A DNA stretch of 64,000 bases from SSF53 sp036170535 (GCA_036170535.1 JAVHPJ010000208.1:24240-88239); one strand, 5' to 3'. Numbered from the stretch's first letter, positions 9,001-18,455 are shown. Notes: generated from the sequence alone by a model not told the origin. A program made the numbers and translations.

Positions 9001-10380
9001 ATGACCCGGTCCAATTCGTCCCTTCTCGAACGCCTCACGCTGCAGCGAATCGGCGCGGCGCTCCGCCGGGGCACGGAGCGACTGCTGGGCATTGGCATCC
9101 GGCCCGGACAGGAACTGGATTTACAGCGCCAGATCCGGATTACAAATCAGGGCGCGCTGCTGGTTATCCTCGGCGAGATTCCGTACATCGGCGCGTTGTA
9201 CCTGACCGGCATTCCGCAGGTCACGCTGAACTCGGCGATAATGTGTCTTTTGTACCCGGTCAGTCTTTATCTGAACTGGCGGGGCAAACATGTTGCAGCG
9301 GGCATGTGGTGGATGTTCAGCGCCTGTTTTCACAACTTTACCAACCAGCTCTTTACGGGCCCGGACGCCGGTAGCGAGGCGTACTACTTCGTCGTGTATT
9401 TCGTTGCGATCATCATGTTTTCGTATCGTCAGCCGCGCCTTGCGCTGGCGGCCGTGCTGCAGACCACGGCCTTTGTCATCGCCGCGCAATACGCCATGGC
9501 CGCCTATCCGGAGCTCAATCAAGCGACGCCTGCGCAGGCCGAACGCATGCGCTCAGTCATGTTCACTCTTTCGAGCCTTATGTTTTTGATTCTGGCCTAC
9601 CCGGCCGCGCGTTCGGGCTGGCGCCATCTGGATCTGCTGGACAGCGCGCGCGCCGCCGCCGAGTCCGCGGCGCGCACCCAGGCGCGCATGGTCGCCGAGG
9701 TCGAACGCCGCGTGCAGATTGAGCTGAATCGCCGCGAACTTGCGGAAACGCTGCTGCACAAAGAACAAACTACCTCGCGGCTGCGGCGCCTGGAGACTCT
9801 GCAGGAAAGCATGAGCCCGCATTTTCTGTTTAACTCGCTCAGTATGATCAACATGCTCCTGCATAACGGACGGGCGAGCGAAGCGGCCGATGCGGTCGTC
9901 GCCCTGGGAGAGAACTACAGCCTGTTGCTTGAGACGGCCAGCGACCTGCTTGCGCCTTTCGAGGTGGAGTGGCGCTTCCTGGACAATTATTCGCGACTCT
10001 TTCTCATGCGTTTCCTGAGTCAGGCGAAAATCCGCCTGCGCAAACGCGGCGATTTCAGCGGCGTCGAAATCCCGCCGCTCACCCTGCAGCCGCTTGTGGA
10101 AAACTGCGTCAAGCACGGCCTGCTTGAGCAGAAGCGACGCGCGCGGATCGGCGTTTACGCGCGACGACGCGCCGGATTTACGGAATTGTTCGTATTTGAT
10201 AACGGCCCGGGACTGCGCAACGGGGCGAGCCCCCGGTCCCTTGAAAACACGCGGCAACGATTGGCATTCTTCTTTGAATCGCCGTCGATAGAACTCTCAT
10301 CGCGTAAACGCGGCGGAACGCGGGCCCTGATCCGTTTTGGAGCGCGCAAGGCCGTCCCGGCGGCGCCGGCAAAAAGCTGA
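9001..10380 (+). CDS. LytS/YehU-type membrane sensor histidine kinase
   Basis: A 459-residue sensor kinase. Residues about 45-200 hold several hydrophobic helices (multi-pass sensor), 205-265 an alpha-helical linker, and 270-455 the His_kinase and GHKL ATPase domains. The phosphorylated histidine is H274 in MSPHFLFNSLSMI, the N box is PLVENCVKHGL near 366, and DNGPGLRNG is the G1 motif. These are features of the family that partners with LytTR response regulators. No response regulator is adjacent, so it is an orphan. The ligand is unknown. Divergent from typA. Confidence 0.88.
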   Translation: MTRSNSSLLERLTLQRIGAALRRGTERLLGIGIRPGQELDLQRQIRITNQGALLVILGEIPYIGALYLTGIPQVTLNSAIMCLLYPVSLYLNWRGKHVAAGMWWMFSACFHNFTNQLFTGPDAGSEAYYFVVYFVAIIMFSYRQPRLALAAVLQTTAFVIAAQYAMAAYPELNQATPAQAERMRSVMFTLSSLMFLILAYPAARSGWRHLDLLDSARAAAESAARTQARMVAEVERRVQIELNRRELAETLLHKEQTTSRLRRLETLQESMSPHFLFNSLSMINMLLHNGRASEAADAVVALGENYSLLLETASDLLAPFEVEWRFLDNYSRLFLMRFLSQAKIRLRKRGDFSGVEIPPLTLQPLVENCVKHGLLEQKRRARIGVYARRRAGFTELFVFDNGPGLRNGASPRSLENTRQRLAFFFESPSIELSSRKRGGTRALIRFGARKAVPAAPAKS

Positions 10381-10453
10381 ATTCGCTCCAATCCGACAGG
10401 CGGACGCGTGAAAAAACTATGCAGAGCCCCCCGCCAGGCCAGACTCGGCCCCG

Positions 10454-11587
10454 GTGAGTCGTTTCGCGACAGACCTGCTGCGGGTGATCGCGGTCACCTT
10501 TATCGTCTACAACCATCTGAGTTGGCGCATCTTTATTAACGTAGGCACCGGCTACGAAGATGCGCTTTCCCTGGCGATCGCCGCGCTCAATCAGCTGGGC
10601 AAGCCTTCTGTTTTGTTTTTCTTGTTTCTCTCGGGTTTCGCCTTTGGCGCGCATCCGGTCTTTGGACGGGCGCGGCCAGGCGAGTTTCCCGCGGCTCGTT
10701 TTTATTCCAATCGAGTGTTGCGCATTCTGCCGCCGTACCTGCTCGCCAGCTTTCTGGCATTCTGGTTTATGACGGAAAGTCGCGGGTATTTCATCGGTCT
10801 TTTCGACGGCTCCAATCTGTACCATTTGTATTTTGTCGCCCTGCTCTTATACCTCTACGTACTCTATCCCGCCCTTCAGAAGCTCGAATACACGCCCCTG
10901 CGCGCGGCTTTGCTCGCGACGCCGGCGTTTCTGATTCATCCGTTTCTCGCACATCCGCGCGCCGCCGAACATCCGCTGGCCGCCCTGATCGGGCCGGAAG
11001 GCGCAGCCTGGCTCCAGGCGATTCACGACTACGTGCATGCTCTGAACCACGGGCGCGTCGAAATCTGGTTAATCTATTTTTGTTATGCGTTGCCGTTTTT
11101 CGTATATGGACTGTGGGCCGGACGCGCCGGGCGCCATCCCGATCAGCCGCGCTGGCGCTTTCACGCCGCTTCGGCGGCGCTGCCGGTCCTGTGCGCTCTC
11201 GTATTCTTTGATTTTTATTCGGCCGCTCACAACGGACAGCACGCGGATTCGGCCGGGCGTATCTGGCGCCTGTCCGTCGCTGCATACGCCCTGGTCTTTA
11301 TCGAATGGATGCGGGGCTTGCCGGATCGCGACTCGGGCCCGACCTTGCGCGTGCTCGCACGCGCAAGTTTTCTCGTTTATTTGTTTCACCCTTTCGTCAT
11401 CAAATTGTTCGAGGGGGCGCACTTCTTTGTCCAGGCGCTTGCGGTGATTCCGCTCTCCTGGGCCCTGGGACTGGCGCTGCATTTTATAGCGCGCAGTCAT
11501 CGAATCTTTGGTTTTATTCTGGGCGAAGGCGATCGCCAATTAACCGGCCACGGACCGCGCGCCGCCGCCAGCCAGAGCCGCGCCTGA
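10454..11587 (+). CDS. Acyltransferase-3 family membrane protein
   Basis: A 377-residue integral membrane protein of the OafA/acyltransferase-3 type, which O-acylates surface sugars, LPS or peptidoglycan. It begins with the family signature LLRVIAVTFIVYNHLSW, containing the conserved His, and has about ten hydrophobic segments; YSNRVLRILPPYLLASFL is the usual R-x-x-R-I-x-P loop. The start is GTG at 10454. It follows the histidine kinase by 73 bases on the same strand and ends at a strong hairpin. The acceptor is not apparent. Confidence 0.85.
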   Translation: MSRFATDLLRVIAVTFIVYNHLSWRIFINVGTGYEDALSLAIAALNQLGKPSVLFFLFLSGFAFGAHPVFGRARPGEFPAARFYSNRVLRILPPYLLASFLAFWFMTESRGYFIGLFDGSNLYHLYFVALLLYLYVLYPALQKLEYTPLRAALLATPAFLIHPFLAHPRAAEHPLAALIGPEGAAWLQAIHDYVHALNHGRVEIWLIYFCYALPFFVYGLWAGRAGRHPDQPRWRFHAASAALPVLCALVFFDFYSAAHNGQHADSAGRIWRLSVAAYALVFIEWMRGLPDRDSGPTLRVLARASFLVYLFHPFVIKLFEGAHFFVQALAVIPLSWALGLALHFIARSHRIFGFILGEGDRQLTGHGPRAAASQSRA

Positions 11588-11606
11588 CCCGGACGCTGGC
11601 GCGCCG

Positions 11607-11643
11607 GCGGCGGGCGGCCGCTACAGCGCCGCCCGCCGCTTTC
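11607..11643 (+). terminator. Strong GC hairpin between convergent genes
   Basis: A perfect 12-bp stem (GCGGCGGGCGGC at 11607-11618 with its complement at 11628-11639) with a 9-base loop and a short TTT follows the acyltransferase stop and abuts the stop of the minus-strand fusion gene. It may end transcription from both sides. Confidence 0.65.
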
Positions 11644-14600
11644 ACTCGTCTTTTTTGCCGAGCTGCTTGCCTTCGTTCAACTCGCGCATTTTCGCTTCGA
11701 AAATTTCGGTATACCGCTTTGCGAGATCAAAACGTTTAGCCGACTTCCAGTTACGACTGGTGATTAAACGCGCGCCGCGCGCAAGCGTCAGATACGAATA
11801 CGCCCACTGCATAAAGACTGACACCCGATTGCGAAAACCAATCAGGAAGAAAATGTGCACAAACAGCCAGCCCAGCCAAGCGACGAAGCCGCTGAATTTA
11901 ATCGGGCCGACTTCGACAATTGCGTGCGCGCGCCCGATGGTCGCCATCGCGCCCTTGTCCACATATTTGAACGGCAAACGCGCCTCGCCGCGCAGCTCGC
12001 GCAGAATATTTTTGGCCGTGTGTCGGCCCATTTGCATGGCGACCGGCGCAAGGCCCGGCAGCGGTCGCTCAAGACCCTGACTGAAGTTCGCCTGATCGCC
12101 CAGAACAAAAATGGTCGGATGATCTTTAATGCTGCAGTCCGTTTCAACCATGATGCGCCCGCCGCGATCCAGGGGAACGCCGAGCGATTTGTTGATTTCC
12201 GAAGGAGCGACGCCGGCGGCCCAGAGGACGGTGCGCGCCTTGATGAATTCCTGGCCTACGACCACCCCGTCCGGGCGAACGTCGGTTACGCCGCTGCCGG
12301 TCCAGACCATGACGCCCAGTTTTTCCAGACTGCGTTGCGCGGCCGCGGCCAATTCCGGATGAAAGGTCGGCAGAATGCGCGGACCGGCCTCGATGAGTAT
12401 AATGCGCGTGCGCCGCGGATCGATGCCGCGAAAGTCGCGCGTCACCGTATAGCGTGAAATTTCGCCGATAGCGCCGGCCAGTTCCACGCCGGTGGGACCG
12501 CCGCCCACGACCACAAAGGTCAGAAATTCTTTTTGAATCTGCGGATCGGTTTCGCGCTCCGCCATTTCAAACGCCAGCAGTATGCGCCGACGAATCTCAG
12601 TGGCTTCTTCCAGCGACTTGAGGCCCGGCGCCGATTCTTCCCATTCGTCGTGGCCAAAGTAACTCTGGTTCGCCCCGCACGCGAGCACCAGGTAGTCGTA
12701 GTCGATGGGCTTCCAGTTGGTGAGCAGTTTCTTGTTCGCAAAATCCACGCCGGTCACATTTGCAAGCAGGGTCTCCGCATTGCGGTATTTGCTCAGCAGC
12801 GCGCGAATGGGCGTGGCGATATCAGCGGGACTCAGGGCCGCCATGGCCACCTGATACAACAGCGGCTGAAACAGATGGTGGTTGCGCCGATCCACCATGG
12901 TGATCCGAACGCCTTTTTGATTGCCGAGCGCCCGCGCGGCCATAATGCCTGCAAAGCCTCCGCCCACGATTACGACTCGCTTTTCGCCTTCGACCATAAG
13001 ACGCTCCCCTCCTGCGGGATTGTTTCGCCGGATCACAAAGTAATACAAAAATGCAAGAAACGGAGCGACCACCAGCAGGCCGGCGGCGATGATAATCGAC
13101 CAGGCCGAGCCAAGCGGCGATATGCGCTCGTAACGCGTCAGATCGGAGTCGAGTCCAATGACGCGGCCCTCGACGTCGCGCAGTACGCGAACGCGCCAGC
13201 CATCCATCGCCGCTTCGCCGCGCGCTGTGAATAGATCGCGCCGCCCGGCCGGATACAGATGAATCGCCGTGTCCTTCTGAAACACGCTGTTAAACTCGAG
13301 TCCGTCGCGACCGCGCTGCAGACGAATCTCATTCAGAAAGTTGAACCAACGCTGGCCGTGGGGCAGAACGCCCACGGGACGGTACAGGCCTTCCAATTCA
13401 GCGGCGGATTCCGGCGCGGGTTCGCTGCGCTCTTCCAGCGCGCGTATGCCGTAGCGCGCGTAAATATAACGCACGATTTGCTGCACAATGTAGACGTCGT
13501 CATCGTTTACGAGCACAACCGCTCCGCGGCCCTCGGGAGTCAAAAACGCAAAGCTCGCGTAGCCGGGCTGACGCCCTTCAATTACATAAACCAATTCCGA
13601 GTCCGAACCCGGAGCGTCGAGCGTCGTTGGCTCGCGCGCGGGCCCGGGGCGGAAATAGCGAAACGCGGCGGCCGAACCGCCCAGGTCTTCGTGGTACGCT
13701 GCGCGCGTCAGAAACAAACGCGCCTCAAGGCTGTCGCTTAACTGGCCGTCGACAAAGGCGCGTTGATGGAGCGCCCGCAGAAATTCGCCGTAGTCGCGCG
13801 CGCTCGTGTACAACGAATCGGCGGCCGGAAACACAACCTGGGATTCGGGCAATACAAAGAAGGCTTTGCCTTCGTACGTCATGGGCGGGGCGATCGCCGC
13901 ATCGGCGTCGCACTCCGCGCGCGCCACGCAAGCGCGCAAACCAAGCGCCGCAAACTCGGCCTTCGCAAGTTGGCCGAACGATTGGCCCAGGCCCTTTTCG
14001 GCGGCGCGGCCCAGATAGGCGTAATTTTCCGGCGCATTGAGAATCAATTCGCCGGGCGTGCGCGTGATCGTGAGTCGCTCGCGCAGGTAGGCCAGCGCAT
14101 CGACCGGACGCTCATCCGCGCGCAGGATTCCTGCCCGGGAGGCCGGCAGGCCGGCGCTGTAGGTCAATAAACGCGCGAGCGTCGGATGTTCGCCTTCTTC
14201 GGCGTAGGGATTTTCAAAAGGCAGGTCCGCAATCCGCGCTTCAATTGGTTCGTCCAGCGCCGCATCGAGCGCAAGATTGTCTTTCAGCTCGAGGCCGTGC
14301 ATCGTTGCACGCAGGGCGATCAGCGCCGTGAGCGGCCGCACAAGCTCCGCCGTTTGAAACAATACGGTGTCGTCGACCGGCGCATCGCCGGCGGCGTTTC
14401 GAAATCCGGCCGAGAGCGCCGCGCCGCCGTTTACGTCGAACAGATAGGCCTGGGCGCCAGCGGCGCCGCGTTTGCGCAGGAGCGAGGGAATCAGTTCAGC
14501 CAGACTCCGCTGCACATTGTCCAGATCGACCCCGGCGTTGCGCGTCGTCGCCGGATAATCCGTGACCGGTTCCGGAGCCTGCGCGGACGCGCTGGCGGCG

Positions 14601-14686
14601 ACAAGACCGAGCAATCCGGCGGCAAGCATGCGGGCGAGCCGGCGCGCGGGAGCGGAAAGGGAGGGCATCGAACAAAAGGGTTTCAT
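11642..14686 (-). CDS. Pseudo-serine-hydrolase / type II NADH dehydrogenase fusion
   Basis: A single 1014-codon frame. Residues 1 to about 36 are a signal peptide. Residues about 45-400 follow the class C beta-lactamase/PBP-like serine hydrolase pattern, but the SxxK position reads ELVR (about 110) and the YxN region is PGELILNAPENY (about 210), so the catalytic residues are missing. A membrane helix, AWSIIIAAGLLVVAPFLAFL, lies at about 530-550 and ends in RR. Residues 564-1014 are a full NDH-2: FAD motif VVIVGGGFAGIMAARAL, NADH motif VVVGGGPTGVELAGAIGEI, and FVLGDQANF. NDH-2 passes electrons from NADH to quinone at the inner membrane. The start at 14686 is chosen because upstream sequence in frame shadows the next gene. 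A separate NDH-2 start at 12997 is possible. Confidence 0.8.
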   Translation of the reverse strand: MKPFCSMPSLSAPARRLARMLAAGLLGLVAASASAQAPEPVTDYPATTRNAGVDLDNVQRSLAELIPSLLRKRGAAGAQAYLFDVNGGAALSAGFRNAAGDAPVDDTVLFQTAELVRPLTALIALRATMHGLELKDNLALDAALDEPIEARIADLPFENPYAEEGEHPTLARLLTYSAGLPASRAGILRADERPVDALAYLRERLTITRTPGELILNAPENYAYLGRAAEKGLGQSFGQLAKAEFAALGLRACVARAECDADAAIAPPMTYEGKAFFVLPESQVVFPAADSLYTSARDYGEFLRALHQRAFVDGQLSDSLEARLFLTRAAYHEDLGGSAAAFRYFRPGPAREPTTLDAPGSDSELVYVIEGRQPGYASFAFLTPEGRGAVVLVNDDDVYIVQQIVRYIYARYGIRALEERSEPAPESAAELEGLYRPVGVLPHGQRWFNFLNEIRLQRGRDGLEFNSVFQKDTAIHLYPAGRRDLFTARGEAAMDGWRVRVLRDVEGRVIGLDSDLTRYERISPLGSAWSIIIAAGLLVVAPFLAFLYYFVIRRNNPAGGERLMVEGEKRVVIVGGGFAGIMAARALGNQKGVRITMVDRRNHHLFQPLLYQVAMAALSPADIATPIRALLSKYRNAETLLANVTGVDFANKKLLTNWKPIDYDYLVLACGANQSYFGHDEWEESAPGLKSLEEATEIRRRILLAFEMAERETDPQIQKEFLTFVVVGGGPTGVELAGAIGEISRYTVTRDFRGIDPRRTRIILIEAGPRILPTFHPELAAAAQRSLEKLGVMVWTGSGVTDVRPDGVVVGQEFIKARTVLWAAGVAPSEINKSLGVPLDRGGRIMVETDCSIKDHPTIFVLGDQANFSQGLERPLPGLAPVAMQMGRHTAKNILRELRGEARLPFKYVDKGAMATIGRAHAIVEVGPIKFSGFVAWLGWLFVHIFFLIGFRNRVSVFMQWAYSYLTLARGARLITSRNWKSAKRFDLAKRYTEIFEAKMRELNEGKQLGKKDE
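12995..13013 (-). promoter_or_regulatory. Internal ribosome binding site and ATG before the NDH-2 part
   Basis: AGGAGGGG (13006-13013) sits eight bases before an in-frame ATG at 12997, which would begin MVEGEKRVVIVGGG, the usual NDH-2 start. No stop separates it from the upstream hydrolase-like part. The gene may yield both a fused and a free dehydrogenase of 451 residues. Confidence 0.65.
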
Positions 14687-14751
14687 GGTCCGACCTCTTG
14701 CCAGTGGGCCGCGGGCCTTCCGGTTGAATAGCAAAACTCCCGGAAAGGCCC

Positions 14752-15882
14752 TCAGCTTCCGGGCAGCGCCTCCCGCGGGGCGAAGTCTTCCGGTCGACTG
14801 CGACAGGCGGCGATGATGTCCGGGATTTGTTCGGGCCGCACGCCGCGCCAGAAAATCATCCAGGGGGCGACCCGTTGCAGGCCGTCGGCCAGGCGGGCGT
14901 ACCAGCGATTGATGCTGTTCGAGACGCGCGACCGCCAGTACAGCGCAGGATGGCGGCGCGCCGCCCGTTCCCAGAGTTCCTGAGCCACGCCGACGCCGCG
15001 CGCCTGAGTATCGACCGCAAACTTGGACAGATACGCGCCTTGCGGGGTTTCTTCTATTAATATTGCGCCGGTGTAGTTTTCTTCCAGGTAGATCGCGCTG
15101 GCCCGATCGATGCACGACTCGTCGAGCAGTCGCTTGCGGAAGCTGGCCGTCAAGAGTCCCTTCAACCGCTCGCGGTCCAGAGCATAGGGCGGCGTCAATT
15201 CGAGGATGCGACTGCCGCGCCGGACTATCGTTCCGGCCCCTTTCACCGTGAATATCTCCTTCATGATATTAAAGGGCGAGGTTACCGAGATATGAATCGT
15301 ATCGCTGCGGCGGGCCAGATCCAGCGCCGCCGACGCCAGGGCGCGATCTTCCCGCTCCACGCCATTTTGATCGGACTCATGCACATACAGAAGGTTCTGG
15401 CCATCCTCGCTTTTCAGGGCGCCGCGCATCCGAATCAGATGCACGCGCGCAGCCACGGCGGAGGCGAGAAATTCCAGGGCCGGCAAAAGCGTTTCCCCTT
15501 CCCAGACGAGCGTCGGCGCGGACCGCCGGCGCCGGGCGCTCTCGATAAAACGCGCGAGTTCTGCGCGATCCGCATCGGTAGCCTGACTGGCACGAAAGGC
15601 GGGACGCCACACGACTATGTCGGGCTCCTGGTCTTCAAGCGCCGCGAGCATGACGCTGGCGCGCGGGCCGCTCAGGAGGAGCGCCGGCAAGAGATCCAGA
15701 CGCAATAAAAAACCGACGGCAAGCCCGAGCGCATCCGAGCCCGAACGGCAGGACTCTTCATCCGGACAGAGAATCGCAAAACAACTCGAGCGATCCGTGC
15801 GAAATTTGTTCAGGTAGAACTCGTACTCTTCGGAGCGACCAATACTGTCGAGAAAGAGCCGAATCGCATCGTCAATTAACAT
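14752..15882 (-). CDS. N-acetylglutamate synthase-like (degenerate kinase fold plus NAT domain)
   Basis: A 376-residue protein arranged like the vertebrate-type NAGS/NAGK family. The N-terminal part, about 1-220, resembles the amino acid kinase fold, while residues about 225-370 form the DUF619-type GNAT domain (AIYLEENYTGAILIEE, then LSKFAVDTQARGVGVAQELW and SRVSNSINRWYARLADG). It would make N-acetylglutamate, the first step of arginine synthesis. The glycine-rich ATP motifs of acetylglutamate kinases are not evident, so kinase activity is doubtful. Located 65 bases upstream of the NDH-2 fusion on the same strand; no other arginine gene is adjacent except carA far to the right. Confidence 0.72.
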   Translation of the reverse strand: MLIDDAIRLFLDSIGRSEEYEFYLNKFRTDRSSCFAILCPDEESCRSGSDALGLAVGFLLRLDLLPALLLSGPRASVMLAALEDQEPDIVVWRPAFRASQATDADRAELARFIESARRRRSAPTLVWEGETLLPALEFLASAVAARVHLIRMRGALKSEDGQNLLYVHESDQNGVEREDRALASAALDLARRSDTIHISVTSPFNIMKEIFTVKGAGTIVRRGSRILELTPPYALDRERLKGLLTASFRKRLLDESCIDRASAIYLEENYTGAILIEETPQGAYLSKFAVDTQARGVGVAQELWERAARRHPALYWRSRVSNSINRWYARLADGLQRVAPWMIFWRGVRPEQIPDIIAACRSRPEDFAPREALPGS

Positions 15883-15924
15883 GGGCGTGCGGCTGGTATG
15901 GGAAGCGGCGCCAGAAAATCAAAA

Positions 15925-16626
15925 CTATTTCAAGGGGTCGCCTATCGCGCTGGCGTCGCGCGGGTCGCGCGCGGGACATACCTCGGGCAGATAGTTTCGC
16001 AGATAAGAAATGCAGGCGCGCTTGGCTTCGTCCACGTAGAAGTCCTCAAGACTGGCGCGCTGGCGATACGCAAGGCGCAGAATCACGTCGACAATGCTGA
16101 AGGCGATGGCAAAGACCGCGTCGCGTCCCTCCCACGCCGGCAATACAAACCGATCCTCCAGGCCGGCGAGCGTGAGCCGGGCGAGCCGCGCGTCCAGCTC
16201 CGCCCCGACCTTGCGCAACTCCGGATCGCTTACCGTGTAACCGTAGACCAGGCGCGCAAAAGCCGGCTCCCCCTGGGTTGTGGCCACGCCCGCATCCACC
16301 AGACGCGATAGATACGCCCGCCAGGAATCAAAACTCTCCGCGTTCAGGGTCAGCGCCGCGCGAATCAGCTCTTCGCCGTGCAGGAGCCGAAGTCCGAGAA
16401 AGATCGCCTGGACATTCGGAAAAAAATGATAGGCCGAGGGGCGCGGGATGCCAGCGCGCTCGCACACGTCGGCAAAGCTGACGTCTTCAGGCGCCCGCTC
16501 GCGCAATAATTCCCGCGCGGACTCCAGCAGCCGGGTGCGACGATTGCGCCCCTCGCGACGGGTGAACTTATATCGGCGCGGCCCGAGGCCGGGCTCCAGC
16601 GACGCATCGACCAGACGCTCGTCCAT
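15925..16626 (-). CDS. TetR-family transcriptional regulator
   Basis: A 233-residue regulator with a TetR helix-turn-helix at about residues 30-75 (RLLESARELLRERAPEDVSF, then CERAGIPRPSAYHFFPN) and an all-helical ligand domain. It is divergent from the sugar kinase operon, with palindromes in the 206-base gap, so it most likely controls that operon and itself. The ligand is unknown; in this setting a sugar or its phosphate, or an acyl compound, is conceivable. Confidence 0.87.
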   Translation of the reverse strand: MDERLVDASLEPGLGPRRYKFTRREGRNRRTRLLESARELLRERAPEDVSFADVCERAGIPRPSAYHFFPNVQAIFLGLRLLHGEELIRAALTLNAESFDSWRAYLSRLVDAGVATTQGEPAFARLVYGYTVSDPELRKVGAELDARLARLTLAGLEDRFVLPAWEGRDAVFAIAFSIVDVILRLAYRQRASLEDFYVDEAKRACISYLRNYLPEVCPARDPRDASAIGDPLK

Positions 16627-16694
16627 TCCTTGCAGGCGCCCGGCGCAGCTCTGTCTGTCAATCGGCTTGCCGCGGACAGAGAAAAAAACTCGCC

Positions 16695-16708
16695 ATAAGT
16701 CGAGTTAT
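16695..16708. promoter_or_regulatory. Near-palindrome in the TetR/kinase gap
   Basis: ATAAGTCGAGTTAT is symmetric in 12 of 14 positions and lies 69 bases upstream of the TetR start. It is a candidate operator for that regulator. Confidence 0.35.
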
Positions 16709-16772
16709 CAGACTGAGATAGCGACATAATTCGAACTTTCGACCCTATCCGTCATAAAGTTCATTTTTTTAA

Positions 16773-16786
16773 TCAACAATTGTTGA
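16773..16786. promoter_or_regulatory. Perfect 14-bp palindrome, candidate TetR operator
   Basis: TCAACAATTGTTGA is a perfect, AT-rich palindrome in an otherwise GC-rich genome, 47 bases before the kinase start and next to a T run. Its size and position between divergent genes suit a TetR-type operator. It contains TTGACT overlapping its right arm, which could be a -35 element for the kinase operon, though no good -10 follows. Confidence 0.5.
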
Positions 16787-16832
16787 CTAAAGTGAAACCC
16801 CGAGCGGCACTGGCGCGAGACTCGAGCCCGCC

Positions 16833-18455
16833 ATGTCCGCCACCGTCGACACTCCCTGCGTCCTCGCCATCGACCTCGGCACCTCGGGCTGCAAAAGCGC
16901 ACTGTGCACCCTGGATGGACGCGTTCTCGCCTGGGCGGTTGAGGAAATCGAGTTGCTCATCGCCCCGGGCGGTCTGGCCGAGCAGCGTCCGGGCGACTGG
17001 TGGGGGGCGCTCGTAAAAAGCGCGCGTCAGGTGCTGCGCGAAACCGGGGTCGCACACGAACAAATTCGCGCCGTCTGCGCCTCGACCCAGGGCGAAGGCA
17101 CCATTCCCGTGGATGCGCAGGGACGCGAGTTATCCAACGCCATCCTGTGGATGGATATGCGCGGCGCGCCGATGATCGCGGCCCGTGCGCGCGGCTGGAT
17201 CAACGTGGCGGGCTACGACGCCTTCAAGTTGTGGCGCTGGATTCGACTCACCGGCGGCGCCCCGGCTCTGTCCGGCAAAGATCCCGCCGGTCATATGCTC
17301 TTTCTGCGCGAGACGCAGCCCGAGCTCTACCGCCGAACGCACAAATTTCTTAACGTACTTGATTACATCAACCTGCGCCTCACGGGGCGCATGGTTGCGA
17401 CCGTGGATTCCATTCTGACGTCCTGGGTGACCGACAATCGCAACCCCGATCGGATTCGCTATCACGCCGGCCTGATCGCCGCGAGCGGCATTGATCCGGA
17501 TAAGTTTCCCGAGATCGTGCGTAATACCGACGTGATCGGCGGGCTCAGTCGCGACGCGGCGGCCGACCTCGGCTTACCGGTCGGTCTTTCGGTCGTGGCC
17601 GGCGCCATCGATAATACGGCGGCCGCCATTGGTTCGGGCGCTATCGCCGACGGCGCTGCCCATCTGTACATCGGCACCTCGTCCTGGATCGCCGCGCACG
17701 TAAATCGCAAGAAGACCGATGTGAATGCCTCCGTTGCGGCGGTGCCCTGCGCCGTCCCGGGAAAATATCTGATGACGGCGATGCAAACCTCCGCGGGAGC
17801 GAACTTAAGCTACCTGAAGGACCGCATCCTGTACCACAAAGACGAGCTGTTGCGTGAAGAACATGCGCCGGACGTTTATAAGATTCTCGATCGGATCGCT
17901 GCGCGCACTCCGGTCGGCAGTCGCGGGCTGATCTATACGCCCTGGTTGTACGGCGAACGCACTCCCGTCGACGACCGGAGTTTGCGCGCGGGGCTCTTTA
18001 ATCTCTCGCTGGAACACACTCGCGAGGATATCATTCGTGCGTTTCTCGAAGGCGTGGCGCTCAACACGCGTTGGATGCTGCGTCCCGTGGAAAAATTCCT
18101 GAACCGCAAACTGGATGCGCTCACGATCGTCGGCGGCGGCGGCGCCTCCGACGTCTGGTGCCGGATCTTCGCCGACGCGCTCGGCCTGCGCATTCGCCAG
18201 CTCGAGTCGCCCGTGCAGGCGAACGCCCTGGGCGCCGCCTCGATCGCGGGCGTTGGTCTGGGGCTGATCAGCTTCGCCGATGTCGCGCGCAGCGTGCGCT
18301 ACCGGCGCGAATACGAACCCGATTTGCGCAGCGCCGCAATACTGCAGGAACGTTACGCTCGCTTTCTTGAGATTCACAAGCGCATGGCGCCGCTCTACCG
18401 CCGCTGGAACGCCGAGCCGCCGGGCGCGCTGGAGGAAAACCATGGGCCCCTTTGA
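16833..18455 (+). CDS. FGGY-family carbohydrate kinase
   Basis: A 540-residue cytoplasmic sugar kinase of the xylulokinase/gluconokinase superfamily that phosphorylates a keto-sugar or polyol with ATP. The N-terminal phosphate loop is AIDLGTSGCKSALCTLDGR (about residue 10), the catalytic Asp region is VVAGAIDNTAAAIGSGA (about 252), and the C-terminal ATPase motif is LTIVGGGGASDVWCRIFADA (about 432). Substrate cannot be read from sequence. First gene of the operon divergent from tetR; the aldolase-aminotransferase gene starts 14 bases before its stop. Confidence 0.9.
   Translation: MSATVDTPCVLAIDLGTSGCKSALCTLDGRVLAWAVEEIELLIAPGGLAEQRPGDWWGALVKSARQVLRETGVAHEQIRAVCASTQGEGTIPVDAQGRELSNAILWMDMRGAPMIAARARGWINVAGYDAFKLWRWIRLTGGAPALSGKDPAGHMLFLRETQPELYRRTHKFLNVLDYINLRLTGRMVATVDSILTSWVTDNRNPDRIRYHAGLIAASGIDPDKFPEIVRNTDVIGGLSRDAAADLGLPVGLSVVAGAIDNTAAAIGSGAIADGAAHLYIGTSSWIAAHVNRKKTDVNASVAAVPCAVPGKYLMTAMQTSAGANLSYLKDRILYHKDELLREEHAPDVYKILDRIAARTPVGSRGLIYTPWLYGERTPVDDRSLRAGLFNLSLEHTREDIIRAFLEGVALNTRWMLRPVEKFLNRKLDALTIVGGGGASDVWCRIFADALGLRIRQLESPVQANALGAASIAGVGLGLISFADVARSVRYRREYEPDLRSAAILQERYARFLEIHKRMAPLYRRWNAEPPGALEENHGPL

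Noticed and set aside
14687..15115. Open frame extending the NDH-2 fusion upstream by 143 codons
   Set aside because: The added residues are Arg/Pro-rich and overlap the N-acetylglutamate synthase-like gene in another frame; the signal peptide begins at 14686.
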